Assembly (NCBI RefSeq): GCF_016342785.1
Contig: NZ_JAEINH010000001.1
Coordinates: forward strand, 310,001 to 374,000
DNA: 64,000 bases
Origin: Sanguibacter suaedae
GTDB lineage: Bacteria > Actinomycetota > Actinomycetes > Actinomycetales > Cellulomonadaceae
Direction of reading: 5' to 3'
The translations under genes were made by a program, and so were the position numbers. Each line of letters begins with the position of its first letter. Position 1 is the first letter of the stretch. The notes below the pieces were generated by a model. It was not told the DNA's origin. It was given only the letters and a program-made list of their open reading frames with translations, and did not search any database. This document shows positions 51,761 through 61,137 of the stretch, piece after piece.

Positions 51761-51790
51761 ATCGACGGATACCCCAGGGAGAGAGCGCAC

Positions 51791-52582
51791 ATGGATCTGC
51801 AGCTACGTGACAAGACGGCGTTCATCAGCGGTTCGACACGGGGGATCGGCCGTGCCGTCGCGGCGAGGCTGGCCGCAGAGGGCGCGAGGGTCATCGTGAA
51901 CGGGCGCACCCGCGAGGGGGTCGACGCGGTCGTGGAGGATCTCAGGCGCGCGCACCCCGGCTCCGATCACACCGGGATCGTCGCGGACTTCACCGATCTT
52001 GCGTCCGTCGAGTCGCTGGTCGTCGAGCTCGGAGCCGTCGACATCCTGGTCAACAACGTCGGCCTCTTCGGTCTCGCGGACTTCGAGTCCGTGACGGACG
52101 ACGAGTGGGAGCGCTATCTCGAGGTCAACCTGATGAGCGGGGTCCGCCTGTCCAGGCACGCGCTTCCCGGCATGCTCGAGCGCGGCTGGGGCCGCATCCT
52201 CTTCATCAGCAGCGAGTCCGGGGTGAACGTGCCGGCCGACATGATCCACTACGGCGTCACCAAGGCCGCGAGCATCGCGCTCGGCAACGGCCTCGCCAAG
52301 CGCACCCGCGGCACAGCCGTGACGGTCAACACGGTCCTCGGCGGCCCGACCTACTCGGACGGCGTCGCCACCACGGTCGAGTCCATCGCAGCGGACCGGT
52401 CCGCACCGGCGGAGGCGGTCAAGGCGTCGATCATCGGCCAGAACCGGACGACGCTGCTCGAACGCTTCATCGAGCCCGAGGAGATCGCGTCGCTCGTCGC
52501 CTACCTGGCGAGTCCTCTAGCGTCAGCGACGAACGGGGCAGCGGTGCGCGTGGACGGCGGGGTCCTCACAGGAATGCTCTAG
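51791..52582 (+). CDS. SDR family oxidoreductase
   Basis: The 263-residue protein has KTAFISGSTRGIGRAVAARL for NAD(P), VDILVNNVGLFG, the catalytic region RILFISSESGVNVPADMIHY with YGVTK, and the ending SATNGAAVRVDGGVLTGML. This is a classical short-chain dehydrogenase. It is probably repressed by the MarR protein and may act on a compound that induces it. Confidence 0.87.
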   Translation: MDLQLRDKTAFISGSTRGIGRAVAARLAAEGARVIVNGRTREGVDAVVEDLRRAHPGSDHTGIVADFTDLASVESLVVELGAVDILVNNVGLFGLADFESVTDDEWERYLEVNLMSGVRLSRHALPGMLERGWGRILFISSESGVNVPADMIHYGVTKAASIALGNGLAKRTRGTAVTVNTVLGGPTYSDGVATTVESIAADRSAPAEAVKASIIGQNRTTLLERFIEPEEIASLVAYLASPLASATNGAAVRVDGGVLTGML

Positions 52583-52735
52583 ACGACGCGGAGCGTCACG
52601 GTCAGCGGCACGAGCCGGCTGAGACGGCGCCCGAGCCCCGACCTGCGCAGGTGCACCGTCGAGGGCATCGAGATCGACGCCGACTACCTCGTCGACCTCG
52701 AGCTGCCCGACGACGGGGCGCGCTGCACCCTGTGA
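52583..52735 (+). pseudogene. Tail of a second hydrolase copy
   Basis: After the SDR stop, a frame without start reads RRCTVEGIEIDADYLVDLEL and ends as the secreted hydrolase does, with TGA at 52733-52735. Upstream of 52679 it diverges from the copy at 51073. It looks like the 3' scar of a deleted paralogous gene or of a duplication. Confidence 0.55.
52679..52735 (+). repeat. 57-bp exact repeat, copy 2
   Basis: Identical to 51073-51129. It overlaps the 3' end of the minus-strand Xre gene, whose last residues (QRAPSSGSSRSTR) are read from its antisense. Confidence 0.95.
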
Positions 52736-53580
52736 CCCGCGGTCGGCGTGCCACCCGCACCGATGACGGACAGCAGCTCCAACCTCTCGTAGCTCTCGGA
52801 TCCCGGCACCGCCGTGTACACGAGCAGGAGGTGGGACTGCTGCGGGTCCACGAGAGTCTGACAGTGCAGCTCCAACGCTCCCACCTGGGGGTGGACGAAC
52901 CGTTTGACGTCGTGGTGCCGCACCCCGACCTCGTGGGAGGCCCACAGGCGCCGCAGCTCGTCGCTGCGGGAGAGGGCGAGCTCGGCCAGCTGTTCCGCCC
53001 GGGAGCCCGGCCCACGAAGGGTGACGACGCGGCGCAGGTGCGACGCGTACACGCGGGACAGGTGCCCGTGATCCTCCGGTGGGTACAGCGCCCTGCTGTC
53101 GGGGTCCGTGAACCATCGGAAACCGATGCTCCGGGCGGGTCCCGTGTACGCGGCCCCGTCCCCGGTCAGCGCCACACCCAGGGGGGTCTGCCGCAGGGTC
53201 TCGCCCAGCTCGGTGACGATCTCGGCGGGTGTGTCCGTCAGACGATCGAGGATGCGCAGCATGCCAGGGCTGACGTGCTCGCTCAGCAGCCCCCGGGACG
53301 GTGGCTGGTGACCGGCGAGGCGGAAGAGGTGGTCGCGCTCGTCGAGGCTCAGGTGCAGACCCTGCGCGATCGACGCGATCATCTGCTCGGACGGCCTGGG
53401 CCCGCGCTCCCGTTCCAGACGCGCGTAGTAGTCGGTGGACATGTGGCAGAGGGCGGCGACCTCCTCACGCCGCAGTCCGACGGTCCGACGTCGCACCCCT
53501 CGAGGCAGACCGACGTCCTGGGGCTGTATCGCGTGCCTGCGGCGGCGGAGGAACTCCGCCAGACCCGTCCTGTCGATCAC
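52684..53580 (-). CDS. MmyB-type Xre regulator
   Basis: The 298-residue protein has LAEFLRRRRHAIQPQDVGLP, RTVGLRREEVAALCHMSTDY and YARLERERGPRPSEQMIASI (Xre head), then the MmyB-like ligand domain with RFVHPQVGALELHCQTL and LLLVYTAVPGSESYERLELL. Family members end shortly after this, so the final residues are an extension coded by the repeat copy. MmyB regulators usually sit next to an SDR gene they control, as here. Confidence 0.85.
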   Translation of the reverse strand: MIDRTGLAEFLRRRRHAIQPQDVGLPRGVRRRTVGLRREEVAALCHMSTDYYARLERERGPRPSEQMIASIAQGLHLSLDERDHLFRLAGHQPPSRGLLSEHVSPGMLRILDRLTDTPAEIVTELGETLRQTPLGVALTGDGAAYTGPARSIGFRWFTDPDSRALYPPEDHGHLSRVYASHLRRVVTLRGPGSRAEQLAELALSRSDELRRLWASHEVGVRHHDVKRFVHPQVGALELHCQTLVDPQQSHLLLVYTAVPGSESYERLELLSVIGAGGTPTAGHRVQRAPSSGSSRSTR

Positions 53581-53781
53581 GGTCCATTCTCCTTCGTCTC
53601 GATACCCCCGTTCCTACCGTGCCCGACCGTCGGGAGCCACGGCCTGTCGATCCCCCTCTGAGCGATCCGCCGGGTGCAGCGCCCCGACGTCGCCCGCGCA
53701 GCCACGGATCATCAGGCCCTGGTTGGGTTCCGCGCCCTGGACGAGGCTGGCAGCGAACGCCGACCGACCCAGGAGGAACTC

Positions 53782-54570
53782 GTGACCCAGCACCCCACCC
53801 TCGTCAACCAGCTATCCGACCATGCCGGTCCCTTCGGCACCGCAGGCACAGCCAGCCCCGCCGACGACACGTCCGACGTCAGCGCGACCGCCCGCCGGGT
53901 GCTCGGGCTGCCCGACCCACCGGAGCAGTCCGCGGGGCGGGCCGCTGCCGGACGGGCCCTGGAGCGCGTCGGCGGACCGGTGGGCCTTGCCGCCGCGACC
54001 GCTCCGACGGTCGCCTTCGTCGTCACCGACGCCGCCGCAGGGCTCGAGGCGGCCTTCGTCGCTCTCGCGGTGACCGCGGTGCTCGCAAGCGGGGTGCGCC
54101 TCGCTCGTCGGGAGTCGCCCGGGGCCGCGGTCGCGGGCCTGCTGGTCGCTGCGGTCTGCGCGACCGTCGCGGCCGTCGCCGGCGAGGCCCGTGCCTTCTT
54201 CCTGCCGACGATGCTGCTGCCCGCCGTCTTCGTCCTCGCCTATGCCATCTCCTTCATGGCGCGCCGGCCCTTGGCGGGCCTCATGGTCAACCGCCTGGCG
54301 GGCGGGCCCCGCGACTGGCCCCGGCACCCTGCGCTGCGGCGCATCTACACGATCAGCTCGTTGATCGGCCTGACGATGGCCGGGGCGAACTTCGTGGTCC
54401 GCGTCGTGTTCTACGTCGCCGACGAGCCAGGTGTCCTCGCTGCGATCCAGGTCGGTCTGCCGCTGCTGTTCGCCGTCCACTTCGCGGTCACCCTGGTCGT
54501 CGCCCGCCAGACGGTCGGCAGGTCTCTCGCCGTCCCCCTCCCCTCGGCCCCCGCGCCGGACCTCCGCTGA
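53782..54570 (+). CDS. DUF3159 family membrane protein
   Basis: The 262-residue GTG-started protein has AGGAGG upstream, a soluble N-terminus, then six to seven helices with [60 protein letters not shown] and [20 protein letters not shown], all DUF3159 features. The function of the family is unknown. It is followed by the SDR gene after 25 bases. Confidence 0.8.
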   Translation: MTQHPTLVNQLSDHAGPFGTAGTASPADDTSDVSATARRVLGLPDPPEQSAGRAAAGRALERVGGPVGLAAATAPTVAFVVTDAAAGLEAAFVALAVTAVLASGVRLARRESPGAAVAGLLVAAVCATVAAVAGEARAFFLPTMLLPAVFVLAYAISFMARRPLAGLMVNRLAGGPRDWPRHPALRRIYTISSLIGLTMAGANFVVRVVFYVADEPGVLAAIQVGLPLLFAVHFAVTLVVARQTVGRSLAVPLPSAPAPDLR

Positions 54571-54595
54571 CCCCTCGACCACCAGGAGCGACACC

Positions 54596-55546
54596 ATGCC
54601 TCGTACGCCTCACCTGCCCCTGCCCGACCTGTCCGGTCGGCGCGCCCTCGTCACCGGAGCCAGCGACGGGATCGGCCTCGGCATCGCCCAGAAGCTCGCA
54701 GCCGCGGGAGCCGAGGTCATCCTCCCCGTCCGCAACCGACCGAAGGGCGAGGCCGCCGCCGCCCTCCTCCGCCGTGGGGACCCCTCGGCCCGCCTCTCGG
54801 TGCGGGACCTCGACCTTGCGTCGCTGGCCTCCGTGGCCGCGCTGGGGGCCGAGCTGTGCGCCGAAGGTCGTCCGATCCACATCCTCGTGAACAACGCCGG
54901 GGTCATGACACCGCCCGAACGTCGGACCACCGTCGACGGGATCGAGCTGCAGCTCGGTACCAACCACCTCGGGCACGTCGCCCTCGTCGCCCACCTCCTG
55001 CCCTTGCTGTCCGCGGGCCGCGCGCGCGTCACCACGCAGATCAGCGTGGCTGCTCGCAGCGGCGCGGTGAACTGGGAAGACATCAACTGGGAGGGCTTCT
55101 ACGACGGCCGGCGCGCCTACAGCCAGTCGAAGATCGCCCTCGGTCTCTTCGCGCTCGAGCTCGAGCGACACAGTCGCACCCACGGCTGGGGCATCACGAG
55201 CAACCTGTCGCACCCCGGCATCGCCCCGACGAGCCTGCTCTCCGCGCGCCCCGAGCTGGGACGGGACCGCGACACCCCGCAGATCGCCGTCATCCGACGG
55301 CTCTCCCGCGCGGGCATCCTGCTCGGGACGCTCGAGAGCGCCCAGCTGCCCGCCCTGCTCGCCGCCACGTCAGCGCAGGCGCACGGTGGACAGCTCTACG
55401 GTCCGGCCGGACCGGGCAACCTCGGTGGCGCCCCGGCCGAGCACGCCCTGTACCGTCCCCTGCGGGACGTCGCGGAGGCCGACCGGGTCTGGCGGGTGTC
55501 CGAGGAGCTCGCGGGAGTGACGTTCGGCAGGACGGCGACGGTGTGA
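54596..55546 (+). CDS. SDR family oxidoreductase
   Basis: The 316-residue protein has [60 protein letters not shown] and [15 protein letters not shown]. It belongs to the retinol-dehydrogenase/WWOX-like extended group. Its pairing with an MmyB-type regulator is common in actinobacteria. The substrate is unknown. Confidence 0.87.
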   Translation: MPRTPHLPLPDLSGRRALVTGASDGIGLGIAQKLAAAGAEVILPVRNRPKGEAAAALLRRGDPSARLSVRDLDLASLASVAALGAELCAEGRPIHILVNNAGVMTPPERRTTVDGIELQLGTNHLGHVALVAHLLPLLSAGRARVTTQISVAARSGAVNWEDINWEGFYDGRRAYSQSKIALGLFALELERHSRTHGWGITSNLSHPGIAPTSLLSARPELGRDRDTPQIAVIRRLSRAGILLGTLESAQLPALLAATSAQAHGGQLYGPAGPGNLGGAPAEHALYRPLRDVAEADRVWRVSEELAGVTFGRTATV

Positions 55547-55641
55547 CCGAGGGGCGTGGCGCGTCGTCACCTGGTCGGTCGGGACGGGTGCGCGCGCAGG
55601 GCTCCCCGGCTGACCGGCGCCTGGCGGTCAGCGGTCAGCGG

Positions 55642-56124
55642 TCAAACGTCGGTGACCGGCTGGTACAGCTGGGTGCGGTTCGCGTCGGGGTCACCGTCTG
55701 GGGTGGGTTCGTTGAGATAGACCTCCCACGACCCCGACGTCACGCCGAGCCCCTGCTGCGCGACCCACTCGTGCAAGCGGGTCCACGCCTGGACCAGCCC
55801 GTCATAGCCGCCCTGGTACAGCACCGTCGCGACCCGGCCGCCGGGGAGCGACGAGGGCACCACGTCACCGGTCGGTTCCACGGGTTCGCGGACGGGGAAG
55901 CCGACCTCGAGGTCGCTCGTGTCGGTGGGTAGACGGACGTTGTAGGAGAAGGGCGGCCCCGCAGGCTCCGTACCGAGTCGCCCGAGCTCTTCCCCGAGGG
56001 CGGAGAAGGACCGGTCGAAGAACGACGGCAGCTCGCTCATCGGCACGACCCCCCGCACCACCATGGTGGGCGTCCCGTCGACGGTGATCAGCTCCGGGGT
56101 GGGCGGCTGCTGGGCGTCGGTCAT
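55642..56124 (-). CDS. GyrI-like small-molecule-binding protein
   Basis: The 160-residue protein has MVVRGVVPMSELPSFFDRSF, LEVGFPVREPVEPTGDVVPS, GGRVATVLYQGGYDGLVQAW and WEVYLNEPTPDGDPDANRTQ. This is the SHS2 fold of GyrI-like proteins and AraC effector domains, here without a DNA-binding part. It may bind or hydrolyse small cationic compounds. Confidence 0.82.
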   Translation of the reverse strand: MTDAQQPPTPELITVDGTPTMVVRGVVPMSELPSFFDRSFSALGEELGRLGTEPAGPPFSYNVRLPTDTSDLEVGFPVREPVEPTGDVVPSSLPGGRVATVLYQGGYDGLVQAWTRLHEWVAQQGLGVTSGSWEVYLNEPTPDGDPDANRTQLYQPVTDV

Positions 56125-56237
56125 GGTCGAGGTCCTCTCCCGGAGGTGAGCTGAGGCGCGTGGCGTCAGAGGGGCAGCCCGCTCCCACCGACGCTAGCCC
56201 TGCGGACCACACCTGTCCACGATCTACCGATATGTGA

Positions 56238-57047
56238 ATGTCGGAGCACTGGACAGCAGCAAGCCTCACGGGACAATCGATGGTGCCCACCTCGTTGTTC
56301 GTGCCGGCCGACGTCATGCTCCTCGTGGTCCTCGCCCTGCTGATCCTCGTCAGCTCCCTCCTGCAGACCGTCACCGGCTTCGGGTTCGCGATCCTCTCCG
56401 CCCCCGTCGGCGCCGCGCTGGTGGGAGGCCCGGAAGCCGTCGGCATGGTCCTCGTCACCGGGACCGCCGTCGACGTCCTCATCCTCACGCTCCGCCGCCG
56501 CCTCCCCCGCCCACGGTGGGACGAGGTCGGCATCGTCGGTGTCGCCTCCGTCCCGGGCCTGGCCCTGGGCGCCTACCTCCTCGCCACCCTCCCGCCCTGC
56601 CCCCTCCTGCTGCTCATCGCAGCGACCGTCGTGGTCGCCGTGGCCATGCGATGGGTAGGTCTGCGCGCCGGACACACCCGTGTGGTCCCACGCCGGTGGG
56701 GTGTACTGGCAGGAATCTTCTCCGGCACGCTGGGCACCGCCACCACCCTGGGCGGGCCACCGACGGTCCTCTACCTCGCGCACAGGCCCTACGACCCCAG
56801 CACCGTCCGCGACACCCTGGTCACGCTCAACCTCGTGCGGCTGCCCCTGAGCCTCGTCGCGCTCGCCGCCGGTGGTGTCCTCGTCGTCATCCCGGGCATC
56901 GGGTGGCTCGTCGTCGCCGCCCTCGCCGGGTACCTCATGGGGCAACGCGTGTTCGCCCGCCTCGACACCGCCGGCTTCGACAGGGTCGTGCTCCTCGTGC
57001 TGCTCAGCGCCGCACTGGTAGCGACCGCCGCGGCGTTCCTCGGGTGA
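56238..57047 (+). CDS. TauE/SafE family sulfite exporter-like protein
   Basis: The 269-residue membrane protein has LLQTVTGFGFAILSAPVGAA, the first conserved block, and GTLGTATTLGGPPTVLYLAH, the matching block in the second half, with about eight helices. The family exports sulfite or organosulfonates. An in-frame ATG at 56280 is an alternative start. No sulfur genes are near. Confidence 0.84.
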   Translation: MSEHWTAASLTGQSMVPTSLFVPADVMLLVVLALLILVSSLLQTVTGFGFAILSAPVGAALVGGPEAVGMVLVTGTAVDVLILTLRRRLPRPRWDEVGIVGVASVPGLALGAYLLATLPPCPLLLLIAATVVVAVAMRWVGLRAGHTRVVPRRWGVLAGIFSGTLGTATTLGGPPTVLYLAHRPYDPSTVRDTLVTLNLVRLPLSLVALAAGGVLVVIPGIGWLVVAALAGYLMGQRVFARLDTAGFDRVVLLVLLSAALVATAAAFLG

Positions 57048-57083
57048 GCCCGGCGGACGTCTGGGCCAGGGCGCCGTGCATCG

Positions 57084-57698
57084 TCACTGCGCCCCCAGGT
57101 CGTCGCGCGAGCGCTGGCGGCGCAGCACGAACACGTACGGCTCGCCCATGCCCCGCAGGTCCATGACCCCCAGGAGCGTGTGGGCGTCCACACGGCGGAA
57201 CGCGTCGATGATCGGCTGCCGGTCGTAGACCATCGCGGCCGTCACCACGCCCCGGTGCTCGACGGCCCGGACCCGAGCCTGCGGGTGCGTCGTCGTGAGC
57301 AGCGGGCGGACGGCCGCGAAGACCACGCCCGCGGCCCGGGTGCGCAGCAGCGGAGCCATACGGAGGGCCGCACCCAGCGGGAGGAGACGCGGGTCGATGC
57401 GCACCAGGCGGTCCCCACGCCCGCGGAACACCAACGGGTGCGCACGCTCCGCATCCTCGAACCGCTTCCCGTGCCAGCCCAGACGCTCCAGGGCTCCGTC
57501 GAACGGGTGGCCCGTCGGTACACCCGACCCACGCCACGCACCGATGAGGTCGTCGACCGCGACCGGCGGGAGGGTGTCGAAGAACGCCAGGGCCGCGTCG
57601 GGCGTCGTCCCCGCCTCGAGCACGCGCAGGCGGGCCGGCGCGTCGGTGACCACGGTCTCCGCGCTCACCCTCGCTGCGGCGCCCTCACCGCCCGGCAC
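57084..57698 (-). CDS. DUF4334 domain protein
   Basis: The 204-residue GTG-started protein has PDAALAFFDTLPPVAVDDLI, GAWRGSGVPTGHPFDGALER, LGWHGKRFEDAERAHPLVFR (the GXWXG part) and VTAAMVYDRQPIIDAFRRVD, VLGVMDLRGM-like DUF4334 end. Start follows the aldo/keto reductase stop by two bases, so both are in one transcript. Its function is unknown. Confidence 0.82.
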   Translation of the reverse strand: MPGGEGAAARVSAETVVTDAPARLRVLEAGTTPDAALAFFDTLPPVAVDDLIGAWRGSGVPTGHPFDGALERLGWHGKRFEDAERAHPLVFRGRGDRLVRIDPRLLPLGAALRMAPLLRTRAAGVVFAAVRPLLTTTHPQARVRAVEHRGVVTAAMVYDRQPIIDAFRRVDAHTLLGVMDLRGMGEPYVFVLRRQRSRDDLGAQ

Positions 57699-57700
57699 CG

Positions 57701-58537
57701 TCAGAACTCCTCGTAGACCGCCGGGTCCTGGTCGTTGTTCCGACCGTCCGGGCGACCCAGCGCGGTGACGAGCGCCATCTCGTCGTCGGTCAGCTCGACG
57801 TCGAAGATGCCGAGGTTCTCGCGCTGGCGCTCGCGGCTCGTCGCCTTGGGCAGCGGGATGCTGCCGAGCTGGACGTGCCAGCGGAGGATCAGCTGCGGGA
57901 CGGTGAGGCCGTGCGCGTGCGCCAGCTCCCAGAGAATCGGTTCGTCGAGGATGTCGCCCGCCCGGCCCAGCGGGCTCCACGACTCGGTGCGGACGCCCAG
58001 GCGGGCGTCGGCCTCCCGCTGCTCGGCCTGCGGGAAGTACGGGTGGAGCTCCACCTGGTTGATCACCGGCGCCACGCCCGTCTCGGCCACCAGGCGGTCG
58101 AGGTGATCGGGGAGGAAGTTGCTCACCCCCACGGACCGGACCACGCCCTGCTGCTGCAGCTCGAGGAGCGCCTGCCAGGCCTCGACGTACAGGTCCTTGC
58201 TGGGGTTGGGCCAGTGGATGAGGACGAGGTCCAGGTGGTCCAGGCCGGTCCGGTACAGGGACTCGTGGACCGCGTCGACCGCGTCGTCGTGCGCATGGTG
58301 CCGTCCCGCGAGCTTCGTGGACACGAGGATCTCGTCGCGCGGCACCGACGTGCGGCGTACCGCCTCACCGACAGCGCCCTCGTTCTCGTAGTTGAACGCG
58401 CTGTCGATGAGGCGGTACCCCTCGTCGAGGGCCGACACGACCGCGTCCACACCGCGAGCGCCCTTGAGCATCGCCGTGCCGAAACCGATCGCGGGAACCG
58501 TGGTGCCGTCATGGAGGGTGTGCGTGGGGATGCTCAT
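57701..58537 (-). CDS. Aldo/keto reductase
   Basis: The 278-residue protein has the tetrad Asp45 (LIDSAFNYENE), Tyr50, Lys75 (VSTKLAGRHH) and His108 (LVLIHWPNP), and the NADPH motif IPLPKATSRERQRENL. It belongs to the 2,5-diketo-gluconate reductase-like group, reducing aldehydes or ketones. It is upstream of the DUF4334 gene in the same operon. Confidence 0.89.
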   Translation of the reverse strand: MSIPTHTLHDGTTVPAIGFGTAMLKGARGVDAVVSALDEGYRLIDSAFNYENEGAVGEAVRRTSVPRDEILVSTKLAGRHHAHDDAVDAVHESLYRTGLDHLDLVLIHWPNPSKDLYVEAWQALLELQQQGVVRSVGVSNFLPDHLDRLVAETGVAPVINQVELHPYFPQAEQREADARLGVRTESWSPLGRAGDILDEPILWELAHAHGLTVPQLILRWHVQLGSIPLPKATSRERQRENLGIFDVELTDDEMALVTALGRPDGRNNDQDPAVYEEF

Positions 58538-58678
58538 GCACCCACGCTAGGCACGGATGTTCACCGCCGCACGGAGTGCGGGCGGCACGCGGACGCACAT
58601 GGTGGTGCTGACCGATCCGGCGACGCCACGAGCCCGCGACGGCGCGGTGCACCGGGAGCTCGATGATGACTGCGCGGT

Positions 58679-59023
58679 TCAGGTGCGGTGGACCTGACCA
58701 GGCAGCGGGGTGTCCCTGGTGCGCAGGTGCTTGCGGTGCCGCTGGGCGACCCAGGCGCGCCGCAGGTAGCCCTGCTCGGCCATCGCCGGGTGGTCGGTCC
58801 AGACCCACGGCCCATAGGCGAAGGCGACGATCCCCATCACCGCGATCATGAGGAAGACCATGGGGATCGAGACCCACTCCGCCCAGGCGAGGGCCACGAT
58901 CGTGATGAGGTACATGACACGAAAGGCCACCGTGACGGCGGAGGGGACGTCCCGGCCGTCGCAGTAGGCGAGCAGGATCCCCGCGCACGCCCCGTACGCG
59001 ACGATCAGGGCGGCGGTCAGCAT
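58679..59023 (-). CDS. Small membrane protein
   Basis: The 114-residue protein has three hydrophobic helices (LTAALIVAYGACAGILLAYC, AVTVAFRVMYLITIVALAWA, VFLMIAVMGIVAFAYGPWVW) and a basic C-terminus RRAWVAQRHRKHLRTRD. No family was recognised. The long ATG frame extends upstream but the segment before 59023 lacks coding character. Confidence 0.6.
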   Translation of the reverse strand: MLTAALIVAYGACAGILLAYCDGRDVPSAVTVAFRVMYLITIVALAWAEWVSIPMVFLMIAVMGIVAFAYGPWVWTDHPAMAEQGYLRRAWVAQRHRKHLRTRDTPLPGQVHRT

Positions 59024-59165
59024 GGTCGTCTCCCCCTCCAGGCCCTTCGTCGGGCCGTCATCTCCACCGTAACGCGGGCCACCCGGGGCGCGCAGGAGGG
59101 CCCAGAGCCCACGGGCAAGCGCCCTCCCCCTGCCCCCATCCCCCTCACCTCCTTCACCCCAGCCG

Positions 59166-59235
59166 GACGGGGCGTGCCTTCGTGGACGGTGCGGCGCCTC
59201 GAGCGCACGCCCCGTCCACACGAGCACGCCCCGTC
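59166..59235. repeat. 70-bp palindromic element, copy D
   Basis: Starts GACGGGGCGTGCCTTCGTGG and ends CACGAGCACGCCCCGTC, with a CTCGAG centre. It lies in the divergent region between the small membrane protein and the VOC gene. Confidence 0.9.
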
Positions 59236-59315
59236 GGACACCACCGGCTGCAGAGGGCCCCGCGTGGCCGTCCTGTTCAAGACTGCCCGCGGGTGGTAGC
59301 CGTAGCGTGGGTGGC

Positions 59316-59714
59316 ATGACCTTGCGACTGGGATTCATCGGGATCGTCACCACCGACATGCGGGCGTCGCTCGCCTTCTACCGGGCCCTCGGGGTGCCCG
59401 TGCCCGACGGGGTGGACGACGCCCCGCACGTCGACGCCACGCTGGACGGGGGCGTCGCGCTGGCGTGGGACACGGTCGACACGATCCGCAGCTTCGACCC
59501 CGCGTACGAGCCGCCGACGGGCGGGCACCGGATCGCCCTCGCCTTCGACCAGGGCACACCCGACGCGGTCGACGCGACCGTGGCGAGCCTCGCCGCCCAG
59601 GGGTACCCGCCGCACGTCGCCCCGTGGGACGCGCCCTGGGGGCAGCGGTACGCGACGGTCCTCGATCCCGACGGCAACTCCGTGGACCTCTACGCGCTGC
59701 TGCCGACGAGCTGA
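59316..59714 (+). CDS. VOC family (glyoxalase-like) protein
   Basis: The 132-residue protein has LGFIGIVTTDMRASLAFYRA and LGVPVPDG, then GGHRIALAFDQGTPDAVDAT and WGQRYATVLDPDGNSVDLYA, the paired beta-alpha-beta units of the VOC superfamily. The substrate is unknown. Its 3' end overlaps the convergent AraC gene by 25 bases. Confidence 0.84.
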   Translation: MTLRLGFIGIVTTDMRASLAFYRALGVPVPDGVDDAPHVDATLDGGVALAWDTVDTIRSFDPAYEPPTGGHRIALAFDQGTPDAVDATVASLAAQGYPPHVAPWDAPWGQRYATVLDPDGNSVDLYALLPTS

Positions 59715-60394
59715 CCGGGCGTCGCGCCCGTGTGGGCGAGCTGACCTGGAGTCGAGCCCGTCATGCGTCGGACCTCCCGGGTGAGGTGCGACTGGTCGGC
59801 GTAGCCGGCCTCGCTGGCGACCAGCCCGAGCGGCAGGCCACGGGCGATGAGCGCCACCGCGCGACGCGACCTCTCGATGCGCAGGAGCGTCACGTACCCG
59901 TACCCGAAGTGCGCGGTCATCCGGCGGCGGAGGTGACGCTCGGACCAGCCGAGGGCGTCGGCCGCCTCACGCACAGGCATGCCGTTCGCGGCTGCTCGAC
60001 GGGCGCCCTCCACGAAGCGCGCGTCGTCCTGCAGCGGCGGCGCGAGCGGGGTGGGGTCGCCCCACCGGGCGGCGGCCGGGGATCGGAAGGCCGCCCGCAC
60101 GGCGTCGACCACGCGGACGGCCGCGACGTCGCGGAACGGGACGCACAGGTCACGGAGCTCGCCCAGGCCGACGGGGAGCATCGTCCCCGCAGCGCCCGGC
60201 GCGAGGCGCAGACCGATCGTCTCGACGTCGGTGTCGGCCCGCGTCTCGATCATCCGCGTGGACGGCCCCGACACCAGGACCTCACCGTCATGCCAGATGA
60301 GGTCGACGCACCCGTCCGCCGGCACCACCGACGCAGGTGACCCGGACGACACCCACGTCGTCCCGCCCCACTCCCGCACTCTCTCGCTGTACAC
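59690..60394 (-). CDS. AraC family regulator
   Basis: The 234-residue GTG-started protein has an N-terminal sensor with ADGCVDLIWHDGEVLVSGPS, common in DUF6597-type AraC proteins, and the C-terminal double HTH: MPVREAADALGWSERHLRRR, FGYGYVTLLRIERSRRAVAL, LVASEAGYADQSHLTREVRR. GGGAGG lies upstream. It probably controls the overlapping VOC gene or a local operon. Confidence 0.86.
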   Translation of the reverse strand: MYSERVREWGGTTWVSSGSPASVVPADGCVDLIWHDGEVLVSGPSTRMIETRADTDVETIGLRLAPGAAGTMLPVGLGELRDLCVPFRDVAAVRVVDAVRAAFRSPAAARWGDPTPLAPPLQDDARFVEGARRAAANGMPVREAADALGWSERHLRRRMTAHFGYGYVTLLRIERSRRAVALIARGLPLGLVASEAGYADQSHLTREVRRMTGSTPGQLAHTGATPGQLVGSSA

Positions 60395-60469
60395 AGCACC
60401 ATCCTCCCTTCCCTCCCCTGCTCTCGCGGCCCTCGGTCCCCCGATCCCTACCCTCGCGGCATCGTGGCC

Positions 60470-60539
60470 GACGGGGCGTGCTTTCGTGGACGGGGCGGCG
60501 CCGCGAGCGCACGCATCGTCCACAAGAGCACGCCCCGTC
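60470..60539. repeat. 70-bp palindromic element, copy E
   Basis: Starts GACGGGGCGTGCTTTCGTGG and ends CACAAGAGCACGCCCCGTC. Its last two bases overlap the stop codon of the SGNH hydrolase gene (60538-60540), so it sits at that gene's 3' end. Confidence 0.9.
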
Positions 60540-61137
60540 AGCGGGACGGGTGCGCGAGCCAGCGCACGACGGGTGGGACCAGCACCTGCGCCAGGCGCTC
60601 GTAGCCAGCGGGGCCGGGGTGGTAGCCGTCCCCGGCGGCCACCTCGCTCCGCCACGTGGCGTCATCGCGGAGGGCGGCGTACGTGTCGACGAACGGGACG
60701 CCGAGGTCCGCCGCCCGGTCCGCGAGCGCCTCGCTGAGGGTGGCGACGCGTCGGTCGTGCTCCGGGTCCTCGACCGGTGGTGGCCCGACGAGGAGCAGCG
60801 GCGACGGACTGAGCGCGTGGACGATGCGGGTGAGCGCGGCGAGGGTCTCGGCGGTCGATACGCGCTGGGTGCCGTTCTCGACGACGGTGTCGTTGACCCC
60901 CGTCGCGAGGACGACGCGCGGCTCGGCGATTCCTGCCAGCCTCGGCCGGACCTCGTCGGCCGCACGGGCGGCGACGTCGGAGGTGGTCTCGCGTCGCACC
61001 CCGAGGTTGTAGGTGGTGAGGGCCACGCCCTCCGTTGCGGCAGCGCCTGCGAGGCGCCCCACCCACCCGAACCCGGAGGTGTCGCCGACGCCCGCGACGA
61101 AGGAGTCCCCGAGGACGCACAGCCGCACGTCGCGCAT
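60538..61137 (-). CDS. SGNH/GDSL hydrolase
   Basis: The 199-residue protein has block I VRLCVLGDSFVAGVGDTSGF (nucleophile Ser in GDS), block III VVLATGVNDTVVENG (GxND) and block V GDGYHPGPAGYERLAQ (DxxH variant). It probably is an esterase acting on small esters inside the cell, as no signal peptide is seen. It overlaps the upstream DinB gene by one base. Confidence 0.85.
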   Translation of the reverse strand: MRDVRLCVLGDSFVAGVGDTSGFGWVGRLAGAAATEGVALTTYNLGVRRETTSDVAARAADEVRPRLAGIAEPRVVLATGVNDTVVENGTQRVSTAETLAALTRIVHALSPSPLLLVGPPPVEDPEHDRRVATLSEALADRAADLGVPFVDTYAALRDDATWRSEVAAGDGYHPGPAGYERLAQVLVPPVVRWLAHPSR

